Notes: generated by a model not told the origin, from the letters alone. Shown: positions 1 through 12,325, counted from the first letter of the stretch. The stretch is 64,000 bases of DNA from Coptis chinensis (GCA_015680905.1 CM027381.1:17771501-17835500), one strand, 5' to 3'. Numbers and translations: made by a program.

Positions 1-3000
1 ATATAAGTGTTACTTTATGAATTGCTAATCAAATTTTATGTACAGTGGAAAAAAAATGGCTACTGCACTACCCACAAAATTTTTGCAGCACAATAAAAAC
101 CCGCGTGCCACTTTTAGAACTTTAGAAATGAACGTTGTGTTAGATTATGCACGAATCTGATTAAGAGACATGCTTAAACAAAAACAGTTAGTTAGTGACT
201 TGGTGGAGATTGATTAAAAACTGGGAAACAATTAGCCCCATTGTAACATACTTGAGAGCCAATTGACCCAGGTCTTGAGACTCCCAAGTTGCTACTAGGC
301 TACTCCCAAAACACTTATAAGTCTATTACAACTCCAAACAAAAATTTAAAGGGTTGCAGTAAATAGATATTAGTGTTGCAGTAAATATATATGGACATAT
401 CATCTTCATGATTGGTTTGAAATTTTTTCTAGGGGTGCTTATGACAGGTAAAATTGCAACAAAATAGCTGCAACTATATGTAAGGGTCCTGATGGTGCAT
501 TAATGACAGGTTTATATAAAAAGGTGAGTGAGAAAGACCTTTTGAAGCTTAGTGCCTAGGAGGCTAGGAGCAGAGATAGATGTAGTTTTTTTTTTGCAAA
601 GATTGCGTGCAGCTAGACAAGGCGATTATCATAGGATATAACTTAGAACTTATGAGAAAGTTGAGGTTGCCTAGGACACTATCAATGGTTGCTTTGGCCC
701 CACATACCGTGCCTTGCAACATTGTTAATGGTGTCTCTAGCACAAAATACATGCGTAAAATATAGTATGATTCCAAAGTGGCAAAAAAAGAGGGAAAAAA
801 AACCAAAAAAGAAAAAAAAAAAAAATGTGAAGTCCAGGATTTCAAATGTAAAAGTCTAAGAGAATAGAAACGGAGAAAAATGAAGTGAGCATACCCAAGA
901 AGAAGAAATGAACTTGAGTCTTCTTCAGTGGCAAAAAGGAAAAGACAAAGATTTGGTGTTCACAAAAGAACTTTGTAATTCTAAAGCCTAAGCTTGTTAT
1001 AGCTTGACTGCCACGTACATTTTCTTCATATTCTTCCCTCTCTTTTAAACTTCATGAATGGATGATACATGCAGAAAAATTAATAGTGATATAATATCAA
1101 CAACAAAGAAACGAAATATACAAATCGAGTATCTCAATACTTTGCACAAAAGCTAAAACAATATGCATTGAAAAAACTCTTAATTATTGAAAATAAACTA
1201 CATTAATTGAAAGTTCTTCTAACATCATCAAAACATTATTAATGTCTATGTGAATATCATGGTTCTCATAGCAGTAAGCTAAAACGTTTATAACCAAGAA
1301 AGGATGAACATGGCTGACTTCAAGAAACTACCATTTTTGTTACGTTAGCAATGAATAATGCAGAAGCTATTCCTTGACTAAGAATGAAAAGGTTTCTACC
1401 CTAATAAAGATTGATTACATAAAATTAATTGAGTTAGTAAAGAAATCTACTCTTGGCATAAGTAAACAATTGGATTAGTATACATACAAAGTTTGTGTAC
1501 ACAATGTAGAAAACTTTAGTAGTCAATAGGCCTCCAATAGTGATTTTGTATGTTGTGTTGCTGGAAGCAACAATGCTATGAAATGAAGGTTCAACCAAGT
1601 TGCTTAATTAATGGCTGCAAAAGGAGGGTTTGTACATCTATCTAGCATAGAACAATACAACAAGTTTCAAATTTCAAAACCAAGACATTACCAGTTAGCT
1701 CAATATCATTATTTAAAAGGGTAAAACAATATATTTTGAATAATTAAGTAAGACTATGTATACCAGTAAAAAAGAAAATATTACTCCAATTTTTACAAAA
1801 TTATAATAGCTCGGAACAAATGAACATGATGATCAAAGAACAATCAATTTTACTAGTTATACCTCGCACATAATCCTCAAAATTCCCGATTTTACTAGTT
1901 CTATAGTTACAACTATAGAACTAATTCACGAAAGCGGGCATAAATTCTCCTCCAACACATAAAAGCTTGCTCCATCTCCTATTTGCAAATTTCCTCATGA
2001 AGAACTCCGCGAATGATGGTTTGGAAAAGATGGCGCGAAAAGAAGTATCACAACCATTGGTTTGGACTTGATACATGTATGCTAAATTGGGTTCTCCTTC
2101 TCACACAATATGGAATGAATTGTGAAGAGCAAAACACCATGTATATATAAACTAATATCCATGCATCCAAGACGCATGACAATTTAGCAGTTTCTCAAAT
2201 AGTTTTATAAAAACATCTATTTTACTGGTTTTTGAATTTTTGAACAAACAAAATAGCAATGTAGATGATTTATAGAAAGTTTTTAGAGTGTAGAAACCTA
2301 TAAAAATATAAACTAAAGAAAAAAGGAAATTTCCTAATCTTAATTTTACCACAAACCCTATTATGAAAAGACAAAAATTACATTTTTGTAAAAATATATA
2401 CTTGGATTTTGATGAAATATTTACTCAAGACTTAAGATATCATTACAAAAAAAAAAAAAAAAAAAAATTGGCTGAAGTAGAATTTTGAAATTCATTTTGA
2501 AAACTATCCGACCATAAAACATGTTTCCAAATCAAAATTTCAAGGTATTTAAAAAAAATTGAATTTTTTGACACAAAATTTCAAGGTGATGAAATAATTT
2601 GAAATATGTGAGACACAAAATGAGGTGACTAGAATGGATGAAAGCGAATGTTCTTCAAAAGAATGATTAAGAGTTGGGTCATTTTACATCAGATCCGATC
2701 CTTAAGATGTAAAAACGAGTTTTTTGATGTTAGATTCTCAAGACTTTTGAGTATTTTATAGTCAGATCCTCAAGACTATTCCCATCCACTAGGCTTCACT
2801 TTGTAGAAATTCTTCAGATCTCTCTCTGCAGGTGATTGACAAAAGTAAAACTTATACCAACAATTGTCTCTTAATGGCTGTAATCCAGGGCAAGTTTCAA
2901 AATGACAATTCTTATACCAACCTAGCTTATGCACTCTCTTTTTACACGTGAAGGAACTTTTACCTAACCCTACACGAGAGATAGAAATGAACTTCCATTG

Positions 3001-3120
3001 AAGTTCAATGGAGAGTAAATACCACAAACTAATAGGTGGTGAACGCTTATGTATCCATCTCAAAACTGTTATCTCAACAAAACGTTTGCTTGTAGACATT
3101 TTATACTTGATCTACTAGAG
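1..3120. other. AT-rich intergenic DNA, no gene seen
   Basis: All open frames here are short and have low-complexity or unconvincing translations. There is an A-run near 2447-2466. A minus-strand frame at 2776-3099 (107 codons, six or more cysteines) resembles no family I recognise. No LTR ends, terminal inverted repeats or splice-consistent exons were found. It could hold old, unrecognisable transposon DNA. Confidence 0.5.
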
Positions 3121-3434
3121 TTATAAGACTTTGACTCTGGTGCTTGCAACTCTTCTTATCTAAAGATGATGTTATAAAATCTGTGAGATCGGTTATCGGT
3201 GGCGATTATATTAATGAGATCCTAAGGAGTCAAGCTTACAACGATTGGCTTCCTTATGGAAGAAATTTAAACTAGCTTAGACAGAGTAACAGGTTCAACA
3301 AGACATATAATATAATCTTTAAGATGTTTAGGTAACTTAATTACTCCAATTCTCCGCTTCAACAGTGGTCTGGTAAACCGAACCCTTGAGTAAAATTGCT
3401 TCCACGCCTCTAGTAGGCAACTCCAGAAAAGGCT

Positions 3435-4016
3435 TTAGTGACTTTGAAACGGGTCCTCCTCTTCGGGTGCTCCAAAAGGTGTCACATGTCTCACTATGAA
3501 TGGTCTCGTCCATCTAGATCTCAACTTTCTAGGGAAACGTTCTAGAAGAAAGTTATAGACCAGAACCTTCTGTCCAGGTTTTTTTTTTTTTTTTTTGAAT
3601 TCTCTTATCATGTAATGATTTAGTCTTATCCTTGTATATCTTTGACTTATCATAAGCATCACTCCTTAATTCCTTTAATTCTAATTCACTGATTTGAAGA
3701 TTCGTCCTATGTCATGCTTGATCTAGGCTGAAATTCATTGCCTTCACAGCCCAATAAGCTTTGTGTTCTAACTTAATAGATAGATGACACGTCTTTCCAT
3801 ATACCAAATGATAGAGTGACATTCCAATAAGTGTTTTGAATATTGTTCGGTATGCCCATAATGCATCTTGGAGTCTAAGAGACCAGTCTTTCCTTGATGG
3901 ATTAACTGTCTTCGCTCCAGAATACTCTTGATTTCTCTATTCGAAACTTCTATTTGACCATTTATCTGGGGATGATATGGTAAAACTAGCTTGTGAATTA
4001 CTCCATACCTTGCCAA
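3435..4016 (-). pseudogene. Ty3/gypsy integrase remnant (E0)
   Basis: Two pieces of an integrase survive on the minus strand. The upstream piece (about 4016-3900) reads like the end of the catalytic core, with [20 protein letters not shown] holding the core glutamate (QIEVSNR). The downstream piece (about 3580-3435) reads like the C-terminal part, [20 protein letters not shown] followed by a WTRPFIV stretch. The same segments occur in the integrase of E3 (27752-28534), so this is a relative of that lineage. Frameshifts, stops and an A-run separate the pieces. No LTR of this element was found; E1 sits just to its right and may have inserted into it. Confidence 0.75.
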
Positions 4017-4263
4017 AGGACTTCAAGCTCATTGAGGGTGAAGTTCTTGTTGGTCAATAGCATCCTACAATTGCATTGTGTTATGAAAAAGAGTTGTGGA
4101 GCTTTAAATTCAGTACTACAAATAATTCATGAGCTTTCACTGAAGGTTATAGTTCTAGTTGAGCAAGACTCGATCCACAATTGTCAGAAGTATTGGTTTC
4201 AGTTCATTATAAAACTTAACAATTTATATATAAATTGAAACAGTAAACATATAATAAGATATT

Positions 4264-4812
4264 TGTAAATGTGCGTTTTAGTCACGACTTTACGAATCTA
4301 GATGATTGGGGAAGATGAGGTTGTGACTGAGTTCGAATGATCGAACTGCCTACATATCCAGTTCTCTGGAGAACTAGAATCAAGTCAGTCATAGTTTGTG
4401 AAGATAGATTTTTGGAGATGGAGCATCTCACATGGAGAAGATGGAGAGTGGAGAAGAAGCATCGAATTCTCCTCCTTTACTTTGGTCGTTCTCTCGTCAT
4501 TTATAGCCCGTGACCTTTGGTCAATTTGGCTCTTGAATGAGCTTAAATGCGGATGTAATAAAGTGCATGACTACTGTTATAGAACTGCTGTAACGTCTGC
4601 ATTTCCATCTCTGAGCATTACGAGACCTGGCTGAGTGACCTGATATGAGCGACCTGGCAGCAGCTCGTGACATGCACGACCTAGCAGAGGTCTTAACGTG
4701 AATGACCTGGCGGGTCTTGATATGAGTGACCTAGCAGGTCTTGATATAGTTATGTGGTGAGTTGTGATGGACACATGTATAATATACATTGGTTGTGTAT
4801 ATTAGTCCCTCA
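4264..4812 (-). repeat. E1 3' LTR
   Basis: 549 bp. Read on minus it begins TGAGGGACTAATATAC and ends ACATTTACA. It matches 36569-37099 along its length, including the shared block around 4420-4500 and 36720-36800. It contains a run of degenerate copies of a GACCTGGC-type motif between about 4625 and 4745. Differences from its partner include small indels and many substitutions, so E1 is not young. Confidence 0.88.
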
Positions 4813-4929
4813 CATAACCCCCTCTCATTAGGTCGTTCCAATTTTGTAAGACGATCTGATGAGAGATTAACTCCACACGTGGGAAGCACATGGGTTATGT
4901 AATGATTGAAGATGCAAGTAATGTTGCTT

Positions 4930-5530
4930 TCACAAGTATTGAATTGATATTAGAAGTGCAAGTCCTCCATTAGTGAGAAAATTGTAGCTCTAGAGAGCAT
5001 TGGAGCTCAAGTGAGCGTTCTGCTCTAGGGCGTGTTGGAGCTCGTGTGAGCATAGGTCTAGGGACCCATAGTGCTCGAGTGAGCATAGGTCAAAGGACCA
5101 TTTAGCGCTTATGTAAGCGTTCTGCTCCAGTGAGCATAGGTCAAGGGACCTTTATTTATCGCTTATGTAAGTGTTTTGCTCCAATAGGTCAAGGAACCTT
5201 TTAGCGCTTATGGAAGCATTCTGCTTGAGTGAGGGGAGGGACCTTTTATCGCTTATGTAAGCGTTCTGCTCTAGTGAGCATAGGTCGAGGGACCCTTCGT
5301 GCTTAAGTAAGCATTTTGCACTAAGTTAATCCTAGAAGTGTAAGTCCTTAACTTGTGAGAAGTGTTCGAGCTATGTAGTCTTTGAGCTCGAGTGAGCATT
5401 TCGCTCTTAGAGAGCGAGTTGCACGTCGAGCATTCTACACTAAGTTAATCCTAGAAGTGTAGGTCCTCAACTTGTGAGAAGTGTTTGAGCTATGTAGCAT
5501 TGAAGCTCGAGTGAGAATTTTGATTTGGAG
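4930..5530. repeat. Degenerate tandem repeats in the E1 3' region
   Basis: Units of about 55 bp built from 'GCGCTTATGTAAGCG', 'TTCTGCTC', 'AGTGAGCATAGGTCAAGGGA' occur four to five times between about 5040 and 5330. The core CGCTTATGTAAGCG is a perfect 6-bp inverted repeat around TG. A second unit of about 120 bp, starting ACTAAGTTAATCCTAGAAGT, occurs at about 5321-5440 and 5441-5520, with a weaker copy near 4934. On the element's own strand this block lies just before the 3' LTR, where Tat-lineage elements often carry tandem repeats. The rest of 5530-6332 is non-coding. Confidence 0.75.
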
Positions 5531-6332
5531 ATCACAATTGATATATAGCTTACCTTGAATTAGAGTGACTGTAGTTGAATCGAACTTGGTCCTTAGCAGG
5601 GCATCAAGATGACTGGTTGATAACTATCCTTGTAGGGGAGTTACTATGGTTGATAGTTAGCCTTGGATTGGCGTGACTTTAGCTAGTCTCAGTTTTAGAG
5701 ATTGGTTGACCTGTAAAAAATACGAGCTAGCATCAAAAGGTTAGTACAAACTAACGGTGGTAATTATGGAGATGTATAGAGCGTTGAGCTCGAATAATAA
5801 CCGAATTGAACATGCTTAGATGGCAATAATAAGCCCCAGTCCAGAGATGGTTGTGGCTTGCCCCCAGTTTGGAGTGTAATCGACCTGTTGAAGAGCTGTA
5901 GATATAAAAATTAGCAGTATAATCAAGGTCGATATTTTAATCGAACCCTTGAACATTTGGAGGTCGATATGTACACGACCTAGTAAAGGTTGCTCTTTTT
6001 GGTGGGAAAGGTTATAGAGATTCTAGCCAACTCATATGAAAATTTCTAGATGTAACACCTGATTTCATCAGTTCATTTATGTATATCTGCTTCACCAGTT
6101 CTAAGTATAGGCCAAGGAGGGTGTTGTATGAAAAGTAATTAGCAGTACCGATTTGTATGGAGGATTAAGTTTGAATCAAAACTGAGTTGAATTAAATGTC
6201 CATGGGTGTGGCTGTTGATAGCCTGCAGTTCTTAGTGTAAGAGACCTGCACAACTAATGCAACCCCTGTGTGTTCATAGTATAGCCGACCTGCAGAAGAT
6301 CCATCTATAATAGACAGGTCATTAGTAGTTGT

Positions 6333-6951
6333 TGATAAGAGCCCAAAATTGTAGTTTTAACCCCTTAATAATATTACATTTAGACCAATTATGTATATAA
6401 TAAATAAGAGTTAGTACTGTTTACGTGTTTTTGTGTATTTCAGGTCTTGGAGTCAAATATGTGAAGAAATATGTCACTTTTGCAAGAGAAAGGAGCAAAG
6501 GTTGGTTGCTAAGAAGTTCTATGGTTAAAGCCCAAGTTTCAAGGAAAAAAACTTTTTTACAGCCTAGTTAAAACTGAAAAGTCAAAGTCAACGCGGGTAG
6601 AAAAAGAGCATAAAAGTCAACAAAACTTCCACAGACCATATCTTTGGACTTAAACCTTGGAATTGGGCTTATTATATGTCAAAACGATCGGCTCGGAAAG
6701 AGCTTTCTATTGGTCTAAGCCTTCACCTAATCAGAGTAGTAAAAGTAGACAAAAAGGGTATTGAAGTAATTTTACATAGAGAAACCCTTTTTGGAGATAT
6801 GTAATTAGGTTTTGGGCTTGATTTCATGGCCCAAAACATGGCTCCAAACTCCAAAGCTTATGCAATAAATTGTAATCTAACCCTCTCCTATATAAAGAGG
6901 GTTAAGGCTAAAACAAAAGTTAGCTACTCCCCTTTTTAGTTTAGTTTTAAA
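6333..6951 (+). repeat. E2 5' LTR, left part
   Basis: 619 bp aligning with 19073 to about 19690 of the 3' LTR. It stops at TTTTAAA, exactly where the 3' LTR continues with TTAGGG; that continuation resumes at 12326 after the Helitron. Confidence 0.92.
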
Positions 6952-7030
6952 CTAGATTTTGGACCCGGGCATACGCCTGGGATCTATTAAATATTTTGTG
7001 TGCTGAAAAGGCTTTACAAAATGTCTCACA

Positions 7031-7467
7031 CAAATTTTTGAATTATAATATTTTTTTATTGAAAATAAACCGAAATATGTTAATGAGCAGCGATTATGGT
7101 GCATAAGTACTTGGAAACTAAGGGATCAAATTGAGATAGCCTCTTTATTTTGTGGTTTAGGATATTAATCCGTAATTTTCAAATAGAATTATCTTAAACT
7201 TGATCTAGTTTGTATAATAGTTTTCTTAGATTTATGGTGATTTAGTGGCAAATTTTCGAATCAGAATATATTTTTATTGAAAATAAACCGAAATACGTTA
7301 ATGAGCCGCGATTATGGTGCATAAGTACTTGGAAACTAAGGGATCAAATTGAGATAGCATCTTCACTTTGTGGTTTAAGATATTACTCCGTAATTTTCAA
7401 ATGGAATTATCTTAAACTCGATCTAGTTTGTATAATAGTTTTATTAGATTTATGGTGATTTAGCGGT
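7031..7467. repeat. 218-bp tandem duplication in the Helitron
   Basis: Copy 1 is 7031-7248 and copy 2 is 7249-7467. Both contain GAAAATAAACCGAAATA and TGGTGCATAAGTACTTGGAA at a constant offset of 218 bp. They differ by roughly a dozen substitutions. No coding capacity. Confidence 0.9.
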
Positions 7468-7584
7468 AAATCATCACCGCTCAACTTACGTACTAATGTG
7501 TACAAATCACTAAAACAGATTGATTGTTTCTATATCCTCAAAGACTACACTACTCCTACTTGAAAAAGATTTATCACATGAACG

Positions 7585-10500
7585 TGTCCTACGAACGGGT
7601 GCCGTTATATTAAATTATTCTAAAAAATATTAGCAACTATGCATAGCTATGAGCTATGAAAATTATATTAATTATTCATTTAAATTTCTTGCACCACTCT
7701 TTATAAAAAGGAAGCATCAAACCTTGATAAAACTCATGAATTTTTTTTATTGTTAGGTTTAATAATAGAAGTTTGATTGAAGTTTTGTGAGAATGCCCAA
7801 TGTGGCGAAGATAATATTGAAGCTACTTGAATAACAAGACATTCCCAATCACAGTAAAAGAATTATGATAAACACTACTTAAAATGCAAAACTATATTTG
7901 TCGAGACATTTATTCCCCCTACATATAATCCAAATATGTTTTAGGGTTATTAGTTAAATATATTTGCATCAAGTTTTTGATTTTCCATTAAGTATTCTTT
8001 GAGGTTAATTTAATGTAGTACGTTGCATCCAATTTTCAAATTCTTATTAATTATTCTTTGAGGTTAGTCAATGCAATTGCATCAAGTTTTGGATTTTCCA
8101 TTAATTATTATTTGAGGTTAGTTAGTGCAATTGCATCCACTTTATGATTTTTTGTTAGTTATTCATTAAGGTTAATTCAATACAGTTGTATCTAGTTTTC
8201 GATGTTTCGTTAATTAGTGTTTGAGATTAGTTCATTGCATTTGCATTCAGGTTCCAATATCCTGTTAATTACTCTTTGAGGTTAGTTCAATACATCTTCA
8301 TCCAGTTTCTGATTTCCCGTTAATTGTTTTTCTAGGTTAGTTCGATAGTTTACAATTTCTATACAGTTTGTATACATGTAAGAGTCTATTTTTATAAACT
8401 CACTTTCATTTTGGGTTCCTAATTACTCGTAATTACTCATGTGAGAAGGCTAAAAAAGCAGACATTTATGTTTTGAGGTTAGTGTGATATAGTTATATCC
8501 GACTTTCAATTTCTAGTTAACTATTTTTTTAGGTTATTTCAATGTATTTGCATCAATTTTTGATTTCCCCTTAGTTAATCTCTGATTTTAGTTTAATGCA
8601 GTTGCATCTAGTTTTTGGTTTTTCGTTAATTATTTTTTGAGCTTAGTTCAATGCAATTGCATCTAATTTTCAATTTTATGTTAATTGTTCTTTTAGGTTA
8701 GTTCAATGCATTTGCATCAAGTTTCCAATTTCCCGTTAATTATTTTTTGAGGTTAGTTCAATGTAGTTACATCAAATTTATAATTTCCGTTAATTATTCA
8801 TTTAGGTTAGTTCAGTGCAGTTTCATCCATTTTTCAATGTTTCGTTAATTAGTTTTTGAGATTAGTTCATTGCATTTGGATCCAGTTTCCAATTTCCCGT
8901 TAATAACTCTTTAAGGTTAGTTCAATACGTCTGCATCTAGTTTATGATTATTTATGCTTTGAGGGTAGTTCGATGCAATTATATCCGGTTTCTGATTTCC
9001 CGTTAATTATTCTTTGAGATTATTTCAATGCATTTGCATTTAGTTTCCGATTTCCCACAAATTATTCTATGAGGTTAGTTCAATACAGTTGCATTTGGTT
9101 TTTGATTTTATGTTAATTATTTTTTGAGTTTAGTTCAATGCATTTGCATACAGTTTCCAATTTTCTATTAATTATTATCTGAGGTTTGTTTGATGTATTT
9201 GCATATTGTTTCCGATTTCCCATTAAATATTTTTCAAGGATTTGCATCCAATTTCTAATTTTCCGTTAGTTATTATCTGACGTTAGTTTAATGCAATTGC
9301 ACCCAGTTTCCGATTTTTAGTTAATTACTTTTTTAGTTTAGTTTATTGCATTTGCATAAAGTTTCTGATTTTCCATTAATTACTTTTTGAGTTTAGTTAT
9401 GTATTTGAATCCAGTTTTCGATTTTCTTTTAATTATCCAATGGGGTGTGTAATACCAACTTCTACTGATCCACCTATAGTGTCCTTGTAAACATGACATA
9501 AAAAGTAAATTATGTTTGATTTACTATGTGGGATCATCAAAGATTATCCAGTTCCCGATTTCTCATTAATTATTCTTTAAATTATGTATAACTCACTATG
9601 TGGAATCTTCAAAGATTATCTACGAACGGGTGTTGTTATATTAATTATTCTGAAAAATATTTGCAAATATGCAGAACTATTATATATTAATATTATATTG
9701 ATCACTCAACCAAATTTCTTATAACGTGAAAACCTCACTCTCCATTAAAAAAAAAGAACTCACATTTGATAAAACCCTTCAACTTCATTTTGTTGTTTAA
9801 TAATAGAAGTTTGGTTGAAGTTTTGTGAGATTGCCTAATAAGGTGAACTTCATATATATTGAAGCTACTTGAATAACAAGGAGTTCCTAATCATACGGAA
9901 AGAGATCAGATAAACACCATTTTAAATGCTAAACTATACTTATCAAGATATTTTCACAACATATAATCCAACTATGTTTTGAGGTTAGTTCAATCCATTT
10001 GCATCCAGTTTATGATTTTCCGTTATTTATATTTTGAGGTTAGTTCAATGTAGTTGCATCCAATTTAAATTCCCGTTATTTATTTTTTGAGATCAGTTCA
10101 ATGCAGTTACATCCAGTTTCTGATTTCTCGTTAATTATTCTTTTCGATTAGTTCAATACATTTGCATCCAATTTCCAATTTTCTGTTAATTATTCTTTGA
10201 GGTCAGTTTAATACATTTACATCCAGTTTCTGATTTCCCGTTAATTATTCTGTGAGATTAGTTTAATGCATTTGCATCCAGTTTCTGATTTCTCGTTTAT
10301 TATTTGATAAAGTTGCATTTGCATCTAGTTTTTGATTTCCTGTTAATTATTGTTTGAGGTTAGTTCAATGAATTTGCATATAGTTTCCGATTTCCCGTTA
10401 ATTATTTCTTGAGGTTAGTTCAATGCATTTGCATCCAGTTTATTTTTTGATATTAGTTCAGTTCAGTTGCATCCGGTTTCCGATTTCCCGTTAATTATTT

Positions 10501-10910
10501 TTTAAGATTAGTTCTACGCATTTGAATCATGTTTCCAATTTATAATTAATTTTTCTTTGAGGTTAGTTCAATGCAGTTGCATCTAGTTTCCGATTTTCCG
10601 TTAATTTAATCTTTGAGGGTTAGCTCAATGCATTTGCATCCAGTTTCTGATTTTCCGACAATTATTATTTTATGTTAGTTTGATGTATATTTGCATCCAA
10701 GTTTTGATTTTCCGTTAATTATTATTTGAGGTTAGTTTAATGCAGTTGTATTCATATTTCAATTTTCTATTAATTACTTTTTAAGATTAGTTTAATGCTT
10801 GCATTTGCATCCAGTTTCCGATTTCCCATTAAATATTACTTGTGGTTAGTTCGATGCATTTGCATCCAGTTTTCAGTTCCTCATTAATTGTTTTTTGACG
10901 TTAGTTTCAT
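7585..10910. repeat. 55-bp minisatellite with a higher-order duplication
   Basis: A unit of about 55 bp, of the type GAGGTTAGTTCAATGCATTT / GCATCCAGTTTCCGATTTCC / CGTTAATTATTCTTT, is repeated with variation across about 7931-9430 and 9975-10910, by length roughly 27 and 17 units. Each block is preceded by a related unique segment of about 340-360 bp (7585-7930 and 9627-9974; shared landmarks CTACGAACGGGTG, AATAATAGAAGTTTG, TGAAGCTACTTGAATAACAAG-like). So the whole unit of unique segment plus array was duplicated. Units contain TGCATTTGCAT-type near-palindromes. Confidence 0.9.
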
Positions 10911-11137
10911 TTAGTATTATATATTTTTTAAAATATTTGTCATTATTGCTTTGCGGTTATTTTTTTTTCATTTTCTATTATAAATTTTGTGATATTATTT
11001 TTTGTATAATTATTTTTAACTATGTTTTGAGGCCGTGTTAAGGATATAATCAAAATAAGTCGGTGCTTTATCATAAACACTAAAATGTTGGTACACAAGT
11101 AACTACAAATCGAAATAACTGCAAATCGTTTGTTCAA

Positions 11138-11760
11138 TTGCAGCTGAGAATCACAGGTAAGCTGTCAAAGGGCCACTGTTACAACAACCCTCCTGAAATT
11201 GCGATCCTTCAGTACTGGAATGTTGGTACTCGGTTGAGAAAAGCATCGCAAGTTAAACAATGTATGTGGATTCCACCAGAGCTAGACATTGTGAAACTTA
11301 ACACTGATGGGGCATCAATAGGGAATCCTGGGCCATCTGGGATTGGTATCGCTTTCAGAGGAAGCATGGGTCAATTCCTGCTTACTCTAAGCATGAACAT
11401 TGGGCTTGGGGATAATTATAGAGCAGAGTGCATGGCTATCATCATGGGTGTGGAGACAACCCTGAAACAAGGTTGGAAAAACCTGTGGATTGAAACTGAC
11501 TTTGAGGTAGCAGCGCGGGCTTTTGCAACTGGGGATGTTCCTTGGATGCTACAACCTAGATGGATAACATGCACAGAGGGACTTCAAAGGTGGAGGATTA
11601 TAACCATCTGGAGGGAATGAAACTTCATGGCAGACTTGCTTGCCAAACAGGGTGTATCTTTGACTGAGAATGAGGAGTGTATCACTGTTGGTAGACCAAC
11701 CTGGCTGCACAAGTGGGAAGCTCCCATTCAAATATTTTTCAGATTTGTATAAGTTTGTAA
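11138..11760 (+). pseudogene. LINE (non-LTR) RNase H fragment, 3' end of element
   Basis: The 160-codon frame 11138-11620 carries a plant LINE-type RNase H domain: KLNTDGASIGNPGPSGIGIA (first catalytic Asp), NYRAECMAIIMGVETTL (catalytic Glu), LWIETDFEVAARAF (Asp). A TGA at 11618-11620 interrupts, then the same frame continues with NFMADLLAKQGVSL, which holds the final Asp of the domain. Downstream comes a 3' untranslated stretch and a short A-tract at about 11881-11890, as at a LINE 3' end. The upstream reverse transcriptase is missing, so this is a 5'-truncated LINE or a piece captured by the Helitron. It runs opposite to the Helitron strand. Confidence 0.85.
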
Positions 11761-11890
11761 TAGGGTATGATATAGCCATGACTTGTAGAGAAATAAATAA
11801 GGGGGGTAGCATGTTGCCCACCCTATACACCATCTCCTTTTGTATTTTTGTTACAGTTTTAATGAATTCAAACTTACCAAGAAAAAAAAA

Positions 11891-12160
11891 TGTATGATTT
11901 GTAATAGGGAATTAGTTTCTACAAATCGCCTATTTTTTAGCAATTTTTTTTATTTGATAAAATATATAAGAATTGGAACACTAAAAGTGTTTGATTCGTA
12001 ATAGGAAATTACCTTTTACAAACCACCTATTTTTTAGCAATTTTTTTTATTTGATCAAATATATAAGAATTGGAAATACACTCAAACTCTCCAAATATAA
12101 GAATTGGAAATACACTCAAACTCTCCAAATATAAGAATTAGAAATACATTCAAACTCTTC
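11891..12160. repeat. Short tandem duplications near the Helitron 5' end
   Basis: A segment of about 100 bp containing 'CCTATTTTTTAGCAATTTTT' and 'ATATATAAGAATTGGAA' occurs twice (about 11925-11985 and 12025-12075). It is followed by about three copies of a 36-bp unit with AAATACACTCAAACTCTCCA. The 12160-12325 stretch ends at the Helitron 5' terminus. Confidence 0.75.
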
Positions 12161-12325
12161 AAAGAGGTTCCATGTTCGTGGAATTGTAGGCTATTAGAAA
12201 ATACTATCTTTCATATTAGAGTGCCACATACGAGAGAAAAAAAAACTAACTCTAATATTAGAGTGCCATATAGGAGAGAGAAAATCTTCCGTTAGAGGTT
12301 TCTGCTTTAATATATAGATAGTAGA

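Larger units (their letters stand above)
6952..12325 (-). mobile_element. Non-autonomous Helitron (5374 bp) inside the E2 5' LTR
   Basis: Read on minus, the element starts TCTACTATCTATATATTAAA at 12325 and ends CTAG at 6952. A 7-bp GC-rich stem (CCCAGGC GTAT GCCCGGG, one mismatch) lies 8 nt before CTAG. It sits between A and T with no target duplication: joining 6951 to 12326 restores the uninterrupted sequence of the 3' LTR. These are the defining marks of a plant Helitron (5' TC, 3' hairpin plus CTRR, A|T target). No Rep or helicase ORF is present, so it is non-autonomous. Cargo, in plus order: a 218-bp duplication, a 55-bp minisatellite in two large blocks, a LINE RNase H fragment and short duplications. 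Confidence 0.87.

Noticed and set aside
2776..3099. Cysteine-rich 107-codon minus frame as a small secreted protein
   Set aside because: No signal peptide, no recognisable cysteine spacing, no splice or promoter support; left as unexplained.
4259..4263. TSD for E1 (ATATT)
   Set aside because: The right copy is 2 bp away from the LTR end, so it is not counted as a proven duplication.
7931..10910. Array of short repeats with spacing like a CRISPR
   Set aside because: Units are contiguous and variable throughout, with no constant repeat and unique spacers; it is a plant minisatellite in a Helitron.
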